A program made the position numbers and the translations under genes. Of a DNA stretch of 64,000 bases, positions 25,894-34,920 are shown in pieces. A model generated the notes under the pieces. That model did not search any database. It saw only the letters and a list, made by a program, of their open reading frames with translations, and was not told where the DNA came from. Source of the DNA: Ruminiclostridium herbifermentans (GTDB lineage Bacteria; Bacillota; Clostridia; Acetivibrionales; DSM-1351); NCBI RefSeq assembly GCF_005473905.2, contig NZ_CP061336.1, positions 3,836,501-3,900,500 on the forward strand. Reading direction: 5' to 3'. How positions within the stretch are numbered: the first letter of the stretch is position 1; every line of letters starts with the position of its first letter.

Positions 25894-26335
25894 AAAATCC
25901 TCCAAATTTATTATTTTTCATCTTTAAATTGCTCTATGGCATTATAGATGAGTAGTTACTCTAATTAACAAAAATATTACAACTCCCGATAATTTTTGGG
26001 TGTATATGTTAATATTTGAAAATTTTAGCATAAATATTTTTATTTTTCAAGATAGAAATTATTTTACAATTTAAAGAATTGACTTATATATCATTAGGTT
26101 GAACAAACAATAGTCTGTTGAGTTTTTTGAGGTATGTGTATTCATAATTAATTTATCGTGTATTATTCCTTCCACTCCCCCGACTCAAACAGAACATTAA
26201 CACTCATAATTGTTATTATTCCATCATTAAACCAATTATCAAATTGTCATCATACCTTAATTGATTAAATGGAATTAACAATGTCCTCAACAAAGGGTAG
26301 TTACAAATTACATCATTTAAACCCAGCCTGCATTA
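25894..26335. other. Intergenic region with no gene
   Basis: About 440 bp of AT-rich DNA holding the promoter region of the secreted-protein gene. No ORF or hairpin of note seen. Confidence 0.4.
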
Positions 26336-26500
26336 CTACCTCTTCTTCGAATGCCATAATGCCTCCATTTCTTCTCTAGTTGCAACTGGGAAGTCTTTGG
26401 TTTCTTTCTCTCCCTGCTGTATGGGTGCCAAATAAGGAATAATATCTCTGCAAAGTTTCTGATTTGGGCAGGTCATTATAAACCCACATATATCTGTCAT
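26336..26500 (-). CDS. Short ORF of unknown function next to a mobile-element remnant
   Basis: 54 residues starting MTDICGFIMTCPNQ and ending EALWHSKKR. Composition is protein-like (CPNQKLC cysteine pair, then IIPYLAPIQQGEKETKDFP), but there is no clear ribosome site. I do not recognise it; it may be a fragment of a larger gene lost by transposition, since the recombinase remnant begins 96 bp upstream. Confidence 0.3.
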   Translation of the reverse strand: MTDICGFIMTCPNQKLCRDIIPYLAPIQQGEKETKDFPVATREEMEALWHSKKR

Positions 26501-26595
26501 GAAAATCTTATCTGCAGTATAAACATTTTTTTAATTAACGGTCTTAACTAATGTTTAAAAAGCTAACATTAAATTATTGAATTATATTAATATTT

Positions 26596-27116
26596 CTATG
26601 CACACTTTATTTCTGACCCATCCAACAATTCCACACTAATTCCATCCTCATAAACCATTATCTTCTCAACTAATTTAAAGTATAATCCAGCATCAAAATT
26701 TTCTATAGGTTTTGTCTCATTAAAAACATTAATAAACCTCTTGGCAGTAACTCTCTCCAAAATATCCTCGCTTTCAATTTGCTTTTCCCACTTTGTCATA
26801 TAGTAATCTATATTTTTGACCAACTCATTAAACGCATCAACAAATACCTGATATAAAACCTTTTCATTAATATGCCTGTTCCCACACCCTATTTTTCCTT
26901 TAACCTTGTATTTGCTATTACACTGCCAAATAGTTCTTTTTAATCTTTCATCTATTGAGTTACAAACCTTTCTCCCAAAGGTACTTCCACAGCAGCCACA
27001 GATAACTCTACCTGCAAACGGGTTATCATTAGTAACAAAGTCCATCTTTTTTCATAGTATAAGTGCTCCTCTTCGTTTTTGATTGGGGCTGTGAGAACCT
27101 TGTCCGCCCTCACAAG
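26596..27116 (-). pseudogene. C-terminal remnant of a large serine recombinase
   Basis: The N-terminal catalytic domain is missing: homology begins abruptly where an IS21 fragment ends. Reading from the upstream side, a stretch VRADKVLTAPIKNEEEHLYY is followed, after restoring one A in the A6/T6 run at 27047-27052, by MDFVTNDNPFAGRVICGCCG, with zinc-ribbon cysteines (CGCCG and C.... CGN), a coiled helix and the closing LVEKIMVYEDGISVELLDGS, the usual end of clostridial large serine recombinases. It resembles the end of the recombinases at 32922-36476 but is not a copy of either. Confidence 0.8.
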
Positions 27117-27352
27117 CAACTGTACGCCTATCGACATCAAGTTCTCTTGCAATCTGGCTTTTATTAACTTTCAATGTTGCATCCTCCATAAATGGTTTTA
27201 ACTTATAAAGATCCTTGACAGTCTGAATATTTAAATCTGTTATGATACTACTTTTGATAATCATTAGGGTACCTCCTTTTTATACCCTGTAATCATAACA
27301 TTTGTACATTTTTATTTAATATTATATGTTCATTATTAATTATAACTTTATA
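27117..27352 (-). mobile_element. Truncated IS21-family element (one end and the first 50 codons of istA)
   Basis: In reverse orientation the sequence from 27352 matches the left end of the complete element at 41394: TATAAAGTTATAATTAATAA, then the AAGGAGGTACCCTA leader and ATG, then istA codons up to about residue 50 (DVDRRTV). There it switches abruptly to recombinase sequence. It carries several base differences from the two other copies (for example GAACAT for GTACAA in the end repeat), so it is the oldest. It lies at the 3' end of the 156-residue ORF, which it truncates. Confidence 0.85.
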
Positions 27353-27810
27353 GATATGTCCCGCATGAAAGAGTAACTGGGTGTTGCATTTTTTATTGCA
27401 TCACTCTCAAGTTTTATTTGAAACAGCCGACCTTGTATTCTATTCATCTCGGCCTGATACTTTGTTAAAAGCAAATTATATTTCTGCTCGAATACTTCTT
27501 CATATTCTTTCTCAACATTTATCATCTTCAGAGAAGGCAACTCTTTAATATGTAGAATATTGCATAGTGCGCAATAATAATCTATCTGGTTATTGTATTC
27601 AACATTCTTTGGAGAAATTGTCCTTATTACAGCATTTAGTAACTCTTCAGTAGCGTTAACAACAGTACTTTGTGTATGTTTATAATACAACTCTCCCAAT
27701 TGCTCCATAGATGTTTTTACAAAAATCTCATCATCTAACCATTCAGACAGATCCTCTTTTATATATTCGAAAATATTATCACAAATATTTCGCTTTTCTT
27801 CCTTAGTCAT
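27340..27810 (-). CDS. Unknown protein, C-terminus replaced by IS21 end
   Basis: 156 codons, but the last few (from about 27352 down) and the stop come from the IS end, so the native protein was longer. Charged, helical, no recognised domain: KRNICDNIFEYIKEDLSEWLDDE at the N-terminus and LTKYQAEMNRIQGRLFQIKLESDAIK near the end, suggesting a helical coiled segment. It may be part of an earlier mobile element. The N-terminal MTKEEKR has an AGGGG ribosome site upstream (GAGGGGAGGATTTCACTTT). Confidence 0.5.
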   Translation of the reverse strand: MTKEEKRNICDNIFEYIKEDLSEWLDDEIFVKTSMEQLGELYYKHTQSTVVNATEELLNAVIRTISPKNVEYNNQIDYYCALCNILHIKELPSLKMINVEKEYEEVFEQKYNLLLTKYQAEMNRIQGRLFQIKLESDAIKNATPSYSFMRDISIKL

Positions 27811-28222
27811 AAAGTGAAATCCTCCCCTCGGCCAAACTATTCTTCATCCAACCCGACCACACAACCCAGGCAAAATCAAAAAACATCTAAATCGACCACT
27901 CACGAACACATGTTATCCAAATTGACCACTCATCAAACACTAACATCTAAATCGCTCTGTCACGTTCAAAATCGTGCCTTTGGACTTGTTCCCGCAAAGT
28001 GATATTTTCCACAATTTTAGTACATCGAATATATACTCTCAAACCTCGAAAAGCCCAGTATTAATGGACTTTCCACACACCTACTCTTTAACCCTTGACA
28101 TCAATACGCAGCACTCAACGTGCAACGAGCGGGGTGGTTTGATGTCTTTTACATTGTCGGTAGTCGGGAACAAGTCAAAGGCACTTTTTGCACTATCGGT
28201 AGGCGGGAACATATCGACATAT
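27811..28222. repeat. Repeat-rich non-coding region between mobile-element debris and ars operon
   Basis: No gene on either strand. There are imperfect direct repeats TAAATCGACCACTCA (27888-27902) and CAAATTGACCACTCA (27918-27932) with a partial third at 27946; an inverted pair GTGCCTTTGGACTTGTTCCCG (27974-27994) and its near complement (28165-28184); and a direct repeat TCGGTAG(T/G)CGGGAACA (28157-28172, 28196-28211). Multiple short end repeats of this kind are usual at IS21-type ends, so part of this may be the terminal region of another lost element. No ORF for it remains. Confidence 0.5.
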
Positions 28223-28269
28223 ATAATTATAACGCCAACTACTAGATTTGTAATTGGCGTTATAATTAT
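28223..28269 (-). terminator. Terminator of the arsenic operon
   Basis: A perfect 16-bp stem (ATAATTATAACGCCAA and its complement) with a 15-nt loop, overlapping the arsC stop codon by one base. On the minus strand the 3' arm ends in an AU-rich stretch. It ends the run arsR to arsC. Confidence 0.8.
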
Positions 28270-28670
28270 TATGACTTTAGTTTTGCTTTTAACTCTTTTA
28301 TTTTTGATTCTATTGTTGATATTACTCTTTTAAATTCCTCATCACTCTTACCTGTAGGATCATCCAACCCCCAATCTTCCCTGTGTTTACATGGAAGGTA
28401 AGGGCATTCCACATTACACCCCATTGTAATAACAATATCTACTGGAGGTAGTTCATCAAGCAACTTTGAATGTTGAGTTTTCTCCATATCTATATCATAA
28501 AGCTCTTTCATTAGGCGCACAGCATCCTGGTTAATTTGAGGTTTTGTTTCTGTGCCAGCAGAGTAGCTTTCAAATATATCTCCTGCAAAGTGCTTACCAA
28601 GTGCCTCGGCTATTTGGCTTCGACATGAATTATGAACACATATAAATGCGACCTTTAGTTTATTACTCAT
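28269..28670 (-). CDS. arsC: Arsenate reductase, thioredoxin-coupled type
   Basis: 133 residues, the family's usual length. The phosphatase-like loop CVHNSCRSQIAEAL (C-X5-R) at residues 11-17 binds arsenate and provides the first nucleophilic Cys; GCNVECPYLPC supplies the two further Cys (about residues 84-93) that relay the disulfide to thioredoxin. It reduces As(V) to As(III), which the neighbouring Acr3 then exports. Last gene of the operon, 18 bp after acr3. Confidence 0.95.
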   Translation of the reverse strand: MSNKLKVAFICVHNSCRSQIAEALGKHFAGDIFESYSAGTETKPQINQDAVRLMKELYDIDMEKTQHSKLLDELPPVDIVITMGCNVECPYLPCKHREDWGLDDPTGKSDEEFKRVISTIESKIKELKAKLKS

Positions 28671-28687
28671 TAAGTATTACCTCCTTT

Positions 28688-29740
28688 CTAGCTTTTTTCT
28701 GGAAACCAGTGCCTTGTATTATTCGCTATCTTTACTAATATCAACATAACAGGCACTTCTGTTAGAACCCCTACAATGGTAGCAAGTGCAGCTGGGCTTT
28801 GTGTTCCAAACAATGCAATCGCAACGGCAACTGCCAGTTCAAAAAAGTTAGAGGCACCAATCATACCAGCAGGCGCTGCTATCTCATGAGGTAGTTTTAT
28901 AACCTTACTTGCTAGATATGCAATGAAAAAGATTAGGAAAGTCTGAATAATTAATGGTATAGCAATTAAAACAATATGAAGTGGATTGTTCAGAATTACA
29001 TCGCCCTGGAATGAAAAGATTATTATTAATGTTAGCAATAGACCTATGGTAGTGATATTCCCAAACTTCGGTATAAAACTCTTTTCAAAGTAATCGAGTC
29101 CTCGCTTTTTTGTGATGTAATTACGGGTAATTATACCACCAGCCAGCGGGATAACAACAAACAATACTACAGATAAAACAAGAGTGTCCCAGGGTATGGT
29201 TACACCGCCCACACCTAGAAGAAACGCAACTATGGGCGTGAAAGCTATGAGAATTATAAGATCATTTGTTGCCACTTGCATGACGGTATAAGCCGCATTG
29301 CCTTTAGTCAAATAACTCCATACAAATACCATCGCTGTACACGGTGCCGCTCCAAGAAGTATTGCTCCCGCAAGATAGTCTTGTGCCAATTCTGCCGGAA
29401 TTAGAGATTTAAAAATTACAAAGAAAAACAGCCATGCAATGCCGAACATGGTAAAAGGCTTTATCAACCAGTTAGTTATCCATGTAACAAAAAGCCCCTT
29501 AGGATTTTTTCCTACATTTCTAATACTTTGAAAATCTACTTTTAGCATCATTGGATATATCATAAGCCAGATTAAAATCGCCATAGGTATTGAAACATTT
29601 GCATATTCAAAACGTCCTAAAAACGCTGGAATTCCGGGTAAAAACTTTCCAATCAATACACCTGCAAACATACATAAAATAACCCATACGGTTAAGTACT
29701 TTTCAAAAAATCCAATTCCACTATTACGTTCCTTACTCAT
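28688..29740 (-). CDS. acr3: Arsenite efflux permease Acr3
   Basis: 350 residues from the ATG at 29740 (GGAGG 10 nt upstream; the TTG at 29749 is too early). Ten membrane segments are evident. ILLGAAPCTAMVFVWSYL carries the essential conserved cysteine of Acr3, and GASNFFELAVAVAIALFG is the second signature helix. It exports arsenite or antimonite, here probably energised by ArsA encoded two genes upstream. The stop codon of the DUF2703 gene lies 3 bp upstream. Confidence 0.95.
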   Translation of the reverse strand: MSKERNSGIGFFEKYLTVWVILCMFAGVLIGKFLPGIPAFLGRFEYANVSIPMAILIWLMIYPMMLKVDFQSIRNVGKNPKGLFVTWITNWLIKPFTMFGIAWLFFFVIFKSLIPAELAQDYLAGAILLGAAPCTAMVFVWSYLTKGNAAYTVMQVATNDLIILIAFTPIVAFLLGVGGVTIPWDTLVLSVVLFVVIPLAGGIITRNYITKKRGLDYFEKSFIPKFGNITTIGLLLTLIIIFSFQGDVILNNPLHIVLIAIPLIIQTFLIFFIAYLASKVIKLPHEIAAPAGMIGASNFFELAVAVAIALFGTQSPAALATIVGVLTEVPVMLILVKIANNTRHWFPEKS

Positions 29741-29745
29741 GTAAA

Positions 29746-30276
29746 TCAATCCTCCTTTCTTTCTAAGCTATCAAAAAATGTAATTAAGTTTTGTGGGATT
29801 TCATATTTCTCATTTGTCAAGGGGATTGAACTATGGCCATCATAAACTTCTTTCAAAATTGCGTTAATAATCATGGATTTTGGTGGTTCCGTATACTCTA
29901 TACCATCCTGCACCCAAACTCTGCAATCCACAGAGTCGCCACATAGATCTCCACATTCCTTGCAGGAAGATTCCTTAACCTCAAGAGCAATATCCCTGCC
30001 ATTTACACGAATGGTTGGAGAACTTAAAAAATGGTGTTCAATGGCTAACTCCCTTGAATTTATATTAATCTTATTCAATACTATATCAAACCCTGCCGCT
30101 CTTAATACCGTTGATACTTCATTAACTGCATCCTCAAGATTAGTTTCAGTTCCTTGACACCTCTTACACACACTCAGATCAAGATAAAGAAAATCTATTA
30201 TAATCTGCCTTTTTTCCTGTTCTTGTCCGCAGCAGCCACTGCCACAAGAGCAACAGCCAGCATCACTTTTATTCAT
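29746..30276 (-). CDS. DUF2703-type cysteine-rich protein of the ars operon
   Basis: 176 residues. The N-terminus has CCSCGSGCCG, a metal-binding-like cysteine cluster; then IIIDFLYLDLSVCKRCQGT (thioredoxin-like start with a CXXC), VNGRDIALEVKESSCKECGDLCGD and SVDCRVWVQDG. This pattern matches DUF2703 proteins seen in clostridial arsenic operons. Family role is unproven; it may be a thioredoxin-like redox partner or a metallochaperone of ArsA/Acr3. The start overlaps the end of arsA by 8 bp and a GGAGGT ribosome site lies inside arsA, so translation is coupled. Confidence 0.75.
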   Translation of the reverse strand: MNKSDAGCCSCGSGCCGQEQEKRQIIIDFLYLDLSVCKRCQGTETNLEDAVNEVSTVLRAAGFDIVLNKININSRELAIEHHFLSSPTIRVNGRDIALEVKESSCKECGDLCGDSVDCRVWVQDGIEYTEPPKSMIINAILKEVYDGHSSIPLTNEKYEIPQNLITFFDSLERKED

Positions 30277-32041
30277 CACTTTTACTACCTCCAGAAAAGT
30301 TCACTATATTTTCAATTGATGCATCCTGAAACCAGGGGATTGCAACAAAGTTATCAGAACTTATTTGCTTAACTTTTTCCAGCCATTGCTTTTCAGCATC
30401 AGCGCGAGCTATTAACATACTATTTTTAGTATTCGTCAATGAAAGGCACTGATTAACCACCCACCATTTGTTATTAATTCCCGCTCTATTCAGGTCATCA
30501 CCCAGTCTCTGAGCTTCAAATACCGGTGTTGCTTCAGGTAATGTAACAATAATAACCTCTGTTTGTTTCTCATCCCGAAGTCTTGGAAGTAATCTTTGAA
30601 CAGATATTGGCGTTTCACCTTTGGTTCTCTGCACTTCTCTATGGTAGCTCTGTGTAGAATCAAGCAACAGAAGCGTGTGACCCGTTGGTGCAGTATCAAT
30701 TATTACAACTTCGTTTTCAGCCTTGTCAACAATCTCAGCAAATGCTCTAAATACTGCAATCTCCTGTGTGCATGGAGAGCGTAAATCCTCTTCAACATAA
30801 GCAACATCATCTTCGCTCATTGTTTCACGAGCCTTACTTAATACCTCATTTTGATATCGCAATAGTTCCTGCTTTTCATCTATTTTACTTAGCTTAATAT
30901 TTTCAGTATCTTCAACCACATATTTGAGATGATTAGCTGGGTCTGTAGATGTTAAATGTACCTTAACACCCTTTCTAGCAAGAGCCACAGCAATGGTTGC
31001 AGCAATAGTTGTTTTTCCAACACCGCCTTTGCCCATTGTAAATATCACTTTTTTACCTGCCCTATAAATATCTTCAATCAGAACATCTAGGTGTCTTAAA
31101 TTTAAGGATTTGCTATAAATACTATTTTTTGTGTATTCGTCACTATATAAAAATGTTCTAATATTATCAATACCTACAACGTTATAGGAACGAAGTGGTA
31201 TAGTGAAAATCTTAAACTTTTTTAAACCCTGTGGCATATTTTCCAAAGCCTTTTGCTGCTTATCTAACATTTTAATCGAAACATCGTCAGTTGCTTCACT
31301 CAGTATACCATTGATAACTAAAACCTGATTGTTTATCCCTAGCTCACTAAGCTCATGGCTTGAACGTTCAGCTTCAATCAAAGGAGTTTCCTCCGGCCTT
31401 GATACCAATATCAAAGTTGTTTTATCTTTATCTGCAAGGTTTTCAACCGCATTCTTATACATATCCTTTTTATCTTGAAGTCCAGCGAGCTGACCTAAAC
31501 ATGACGCCCCATGTGTACTTTCACTGATAAAATTACTCCACGCTGATGGTAATTGCAGCATACGAAGTGTGTGCCCTGTCGGAGCAGTATCAAAAATAAT
31601 ATAATCGTATTTATTCTCTGTGGATTTATCAGTGATGAAGTTCGAAAACTGGTCAAAAGCGGCAATTTCAACAGTACATGAACCCGAGAGTTGTTCCTCC
31701 ATATTTACAATTACACTATCCGGCAACTTCCCCCTATATGGAGCAATAACCGATTCCCTATACTCTCTGGCAGCTTCCTCTGGGTTAAGATTCGCCACAA
31801 CTAAACCCGGCGCTCCATCAATCGGCACACCTTTGCCATCAAGCTCAGTATTAAAAACATCCTGCAAATTGGATGCAGGATCAGTGCTTATAAGGAGAAC
31901 ACTTTTTCCATTATCAGCTAAATTTACTGCCACAGCACAAGCGGTTGAAGTTTTACCTACACCACCCTTTCCTGTGAAAAACATATACTTAGTCAGATTT
32001 ATCCCATCTAAACTAAATGGCTCATAATTATTCTTTAACAT
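30269..32041 (-). CDS. arsA: Arsenite-stimulated efflux ATPase ArsA
   Basis: 590 residues from the ATG at 32041, one base after the arsD stop; the upstream 11 codons of the longer frame have no ribosome site. Two ATPase halves are present, each with a GKGGVGKT P-loop (residues 24-31 and about 333-340), a signature DPASN / DPANH and the FDTAPTGHTLRMLQLP / IDTAPTGHTLLLLDS switch. Cys residues in SGSCTVEIAAF and SPCTQEIAVF are the expected arsenite ligands. It couples ATP hydrolysis to the arsenite pump. It follows ArsD, its arsenite-delivering partner. Confidence 0.95.
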   Translation of the reverse strand: MLKNNYEPFSLDGINLTKYMFFTGKGGVGKTSTACAVAVNLADNGKSVLLISTDPASNLQDVFNTELDGKGVPIDGAPGLVVANLNPEEAAREYRESVIAPYRGKLPDSVIVNMEEQLSGSCTVEIAAFDQFSNFITDKSTENKYDYIIFDTAPTGHTLRMLQLPSAWSNFISESTHGASCLGQLAGLQDKKDMYKNAVENLADKDKTTLILVSRPEETPLIEAERSSHELSELGINNQVLVINGILSEATDDVSIKMLDKQQKALENMPQGLKKFKIFTIPLRSYNVVGIDNIRTFLYSDEYTKNSIYSKSLNLRHLDVLIEDIYRAGKKVIFTMGKGGVGKTTIAATIAVALARKGVKVHLTSTDPANHLKYVVEDTENIKLSKIDEKQELLRYQNEVLSKARETMSEDDVAYVEEDLRSPCTQEIAVFRAFAEIVDKAENEVVIIDTAPTGHTLLLLDSTQSYHREVQRTKGETPISVQRLLPRLRDEKQTEVIIVTLPEATPVFEAQRLGDDLNRAGINNKWWVVNQCLSLTNTKNSMLIARADAEKQWLEKVKQISSDNFVAIPWFQDASIENIVNFSGGSKSDE

Positions 32042-32042
32042 C

Positions 32043-32402
32043 TTAACAGCACCCCTTTGGTCCGCAGCAGCCACTCTTCTTTTGAGGTTTTGTGCTTATT
32101 TCCACCCCTAACCATTCTGAAAACTCTTCGTTTGTTGGGTAGCTTTTGGTTTTTACAATTTCACCATCTGCCAGTGTTACAGGAAGAATATCTGCTCCTT
32201 CCTTTTGTAGAATTTCACTTATAACTTTATTGGAGATAAAATCCTGGGGTTCACTAGACAAACCATGCCTTTTTATAATAATCCCTTTTTCTTTAAGCGA
32301 ATTAATTACAGTTGCTACTCTTAACAGCTCCGGATCAATAGATGGACCACAAACTCCTGTTGAGCAACACATTGCTGGGTCAAAAATCTCAATATTTTTC
32401 AT
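32043..32402 (-). CDS. arsD: Arsenic metallochaperone ArsD
   Basis: 119 residues from the ATG at 32402 (AAGGAGG 6-7 nt upstream). The N-terminus MKNIEIFDPAMCCSTGVCGP has the family's Cys12-Cys13-Cys18 arsenite site; a second cysteine group CCGPKGCC lies at the C-terminus. Known role: takes As(III) and hands it to ArsA, raising pump efficiency; it may also bind weakly as a repressor. Sits between arsR and arsA as in many bacterial operons. Confidence 0.93.
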   Translation of the reverse strand: MKNIEIFDPAMCCSTGVCGPSIDPELLRVATVINSLKEKGIIIKRHGLSSEPQDFISNKVISEILQKEGADILPVTLADGEIVKTKSYPTNEEFSEWLGVEISTKPQKKSGCCGPKGCC

Positions 32403-32415
32403 TACTAAATCCTCC

Positions 32416-32751
32416 TTAACAACATTGATTATCAGATTTTTTATTTTTGCTCTTTTTACAAATACAATCTTCTTTGTCATTTGTTATGCATGTAAAGAAA
32501 GCTATTACCTCATCCGTTTTTTTCTTGTTTAATGTATATATCATCCATGCCCCATCACGTACTGCATTTACAAGACCACTTTCAGATAATATCTTCATAT
32601 GATAACTAAGAGTGGATTGAGAAATACTGAATTCTTCTAATATATCGCATGCGCACATTTCTCCACACGATAGCATATCTATAATCTTTAACCGTGTTTC
32701 ATCTGACATAGCCTTAATTGCAGGAACATAATCTGCATATGAATGCTTCAT
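32416..32751 (-). CDS. arsR: ArsR/SmtB-family arsenic-responsive repressor
   Basis: 111 residues from the ATG at 32751, supported by AAAGGAGG 6 nt upstream; the longer frame adds 29 codons that read through the promoter and operator. A winged helix with SDETRLKIIDML, the metal site SCGEMCACDILEEF (Cys-x-Cys on the DNA-facing helix) and ISQSTLSYHMKILSESGLV (recognition helix). A cysteine-rich tail (CITNDKEDCICKK ... CC) may add ligands. It represses the operon until As(III) or Sb(III) binds. A palindromic operator lies 35-54 bp upstream. Confidence 0.93.
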   Translation of the reverse strand: MKHSYADYVPAIKAMSDETRLKIIDMLSCGEMCACDILEEFSISQSTLSYHMKILSESGLVNAVRDGAWMIYTLNKKKTDEVIAFFTCITNDKEDCICKKSKNKKSDNQCC

Positions 32752-32785
32752 AAAATTACCTCCTTTATATTTATATGTATCAATG

Positions 32786-32838
32786 ATATCGAATGTTCTC
32801 GATATGACAATAATATCAAGCATATCGATAGTTGTCAA
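32786..32838 (-). promoter_or_regulatory. Promoter and ArsR operator of the arsenic operon
   Basis: On the minus strand TTGACA (32838-32833), 17 bp, TATTAT (32815-32810), a near-consensus sigma-A promoter. Between it and arsR is a palindrome ATATCGA-N6-TCGATAT (32786-32805), with a half-site ATATCGA also in the spacer (about 32822-32828). This is the typical arrangement for repressor blocking of open complex formation. Next to it, at 32874-32911, lies a separate terminator. Confidence 0.85.
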
Positions 32839-32873
32839 TATGATTTTGTAATTGTAATAAGTTAATTACAAAA

Positions 32874-32911
32874 ACCGCCGACCAAGATGCCACAGCCCCT
32901 TAATCGGCGGT
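32874..32911 (-). terminator. Terminator of the serine-recombinase operon
   Basis: ACCGCCGA and TCGGCGGT arms (8 bp, 22-nt loop) followed on the minus strand by five T, 11 bp past the stop codon at 32922. It stops recombinase transcripts before they reach the ars promoter. Confidence 0.8.
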
Positions 32912-32921
32912 CAAACCCATT

Positions 32922-34493
32922 TTATATTTCTATGTCAATTTCAACACCAGATTTAAATTCAATAGTAAGTTTATCATCATAGACCGTTATTTTCTCTATA
33001 AGCTTTTTTACTAGTTGCTCATCATACTCCTCAAGGAGGGTGGGTTGTTCATTTAGGAAATCAACCATTTCTTCTAGTCTTTGCTTAGAACCCTTTTTTC
33101 CGGCTTCTTCTGCTAAAACTTTATGCCTTTCATCCCTAAGCCTATAGATTTCATCGGCTATATCATTATAATCTTCTTTAGAATTGGCCAATCGCAAAAG
33201 ATCTTTTTGTAATTCTTCGAGCCTTTTATCTATTTCATACACTAAATTATTGTCCGTTTCACTTATCACAGTTTCTATATTTTCCTTTAAGGTAATCAAA
33301 AAGTCATCTTTTTGCCCAAGTAGCTTATTAATTGCATCCACCGTAGCTAAGCCTATCATGTCCTCTTGTACAGTTCGAGAATGACAAGCTAACCCTGTAT
33401 TCTCAAGCCTACTGACACATCTCCAAACAATCGATTTTTTGCCTCTGTTATTCCAATGAACTCTACGGTATATTTCACCACACTCTCCACAGAAAATAAT
33501 TTGTGAAAATACATGATTTGCACTAAAGTTTCTTTTCTTTCCACTAGTACTTATATGTCCTTTACTTCTACGAACTAACTCTTCTTGAACCTGCATGAAA
33601 ATTTCACGCGGGATAATAGCTTCATGACTATTCTCAACATAATATTGAGGTACGATACCGTTATTTACAACCCTCTTTTTTGTAAGAAAATCTACTGTGT
33701 AAGTTTTTTGGAGCAATGCATCACCAATATATTTTTCATTGCTTAATATCTTCCTTATGGTACTGGTATGCCACCTTTTTTTGCCCGCTCCTGTAAGTAT
33801 GCCATCTGCTTCAAGTCCTTTTTTAATTTTATCCATACTGGAGCCTTCAAGATATTCTCGGTAAATTCTCTTAACTATTTCAGCCTCCTCCGGTACAATT
33901 ACTAATCGCTTATTCTCATCCTTGGTATATCCTAAAAACCTAGAGCAATTGACCATTACTTCTCCTTGTTGGTATCGGTATTGATAACCAAGCTTTACAT
34001 TCTGGCTTAATGACTGGCTTTCTTGTTGCGCTAAGGAAGCCATAATAGTTAGCATAATTTCACCTTTGGCATCCAGTGTATTGATATTTTCTTTTTCAAA
34101 ATATACCGCAATATTTTTATCTTTTAATTTTCTGATGTAATGTAGGCAGTCTAAGGTATTCCTAGCAAACCGGCTAATTGACTTTGTAATAATCATGTCA
34201 ATTTTACCGGCCATGCACTCATCAATCATACGGTTAAATTCATCACGTTTTTTTGTGTTTGTACCGCTGATACCATCATCAGCAAAGATCCCTGCAAATT
34301 CCCACTCTGAATTTTTCTTAATAAATTCAGTATAATGTTCAATCTGCACTTCGTAACTACTAGCTTGTTCATCACTGTCGGTAGAAACTCGACAATAAGC
34401 AGCAACCCGAAGTTTTGGTGTTTCATCTTCTTTTCGATTGTTGCCCATGCGTTTTATTGCAGGTATAATCATTACATTTTTACTAACTGCCAT
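32922..34493 (-). CDS. Large serine recombinase (third of three)
   Basis: 523 residues from the ATG at 34493 (GAGGGA ribosome site). The N-terminal resolvase domain has [16 protein letters not shown] with the catalytic Ser37, [12 protein letters not shown] and [16 protein letters not shown]. The recombinase domain (about residues 180-290) includes [26 protein letters not shown], then a zinc ribbon [17 protein letters not shown], and a coiled-coil tail. Such enzymes integrate or excise mobile elements by cutting both strands at att sites. It is the last gene of a three-gene overlapping set and the one nearest the ars operon. Confidence 0.93.
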   Translation of the reverse strand: MAVSKNVMIIPAIKRMGNNRKEDETPKLRVAAYCRVSTDSDEQASSYEVQIEHYTEFIKKNSEWEFAGIFADDGISGTNTKKRDEFNRMIDECMAGKIDMIITKSISRFARNTLDCLHYIRKLKDKNIAVYFEKENINTLDAKGEIMLTIMASLAQQESQSLSQNVKLGYQYRYQQGEVMVNCSRFLGYTKDENKRLVIVPEEAEIVKRIYREYLEGSSMDKIKKGLEADGILTGAGKKRWHTSTIRKILSNEKYIGDALLQKTYTVDFLTKKRVVNNGIVPQYYVENSHEAIIPREIFMQVQEELVRRSKGHISTSGKKRNFSANHVFSQIIFCGECGEIYRRVHWNNRGKKSIVWRCVSRLENTGLACHSRTVQEDMIGLATVDAINKLLGQKDDFLITLKENIETVISETDNNLVYEIDKRLEELQKDLLRLANSKEDYNDIADEIYRLRDERHKVLAEEAGKKGSKQRLEEMVDFLNEQPTLLEEYDEQLVKKLIEKITVYDDKLTIEFKSGVEIDIEI

Positions 34494-34494
34494 C

Positions 34495-34920
34495 TTACTG
34501 TCCCTCACTTTCTATTAAGCTATAAACATACTCCGCTTGTGTAAAAGGATTTGTATACTTCTGAATTACTTGTCCTATGGTAAACTTCTTAGAAATAGTA
34601 GGTTTGTCTTCTTTCTTGGGTTCAAAGATTCTACCTAGCTTTTTCGCTCTCTTTACCCTCTCTGCTTCTGCTTTTTCGTAGGTCTCTTTATCAATGATGG
34701 CAGGGTAATTATCATCACCAAGATAACGTTCATTTCTTAGCATCCTTCCAGCAGTTCCATGATAAGCATCTATTCCAGCAGTCTTTGCTGCGACCGATAA
34801 AGAAAGGCCTGATAAGTATCCCCTATTCAAACTCCTAACCTTTTCAGCTTTTTCTTCATCGATAACTGCTGTACCATTCTCTATCCTATAGCCGTAAGGC
34901 GTATGTGCCACTTTTCTCAC
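34495..34920 (-). CDS. Small recombinase-domain protein without catalytic domain (second of three)
   Basis: 141 residues from the GTG at 34920, whose GTGA overlaps the stop of the upstream gene; the ATG at 34947 lies inside that gene without a good ribosome site. Only the DNA-binding recombinase segment is present ([16 protein letters not shown] ... [43 protein letters not shown]), with no resolvase serine and no zinc ribbon. The stop codon is followed 2 bp later by the start of the next recombinase. It looks like a dedicated accessory DNA-binding subunit or directionality factor; that role is inference. Confidence 0.7.
   Translation of the reverse strand: MRKVAHTPYGYRIENGTAVIDEEKAEKVRSLNRGYLSGLSLSVAAKTAGIDAYHGTAGRMLRNERYLGDDNYPAIIDKETYEKAEAERVKRAKKLGRIFEPKKEDKPTISKKFTIGQVIQKYTNPFTQAEYVYSLIESEGQ

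Noticed and set aside
26952-27152. 66-codon minus ORF crossing the IS21/recombinase junction
   Set aside because: It is the other reading frame of the recombinase remnant, joined to IS sequence; not a separate gene.
28223-28269. An attachment site at the 16-bp palindrome after arsC
   Set aside because: It overlaps the arsC stop and behaves as a terminator; no second copy was found in the window.
32752-32838. A longer ArsR starting at 32838
   Set aside because: The extra codons read through the promoter and operator; the ATG at 32751 has AAAGGAGG 6 nt upstream and fits the family length.
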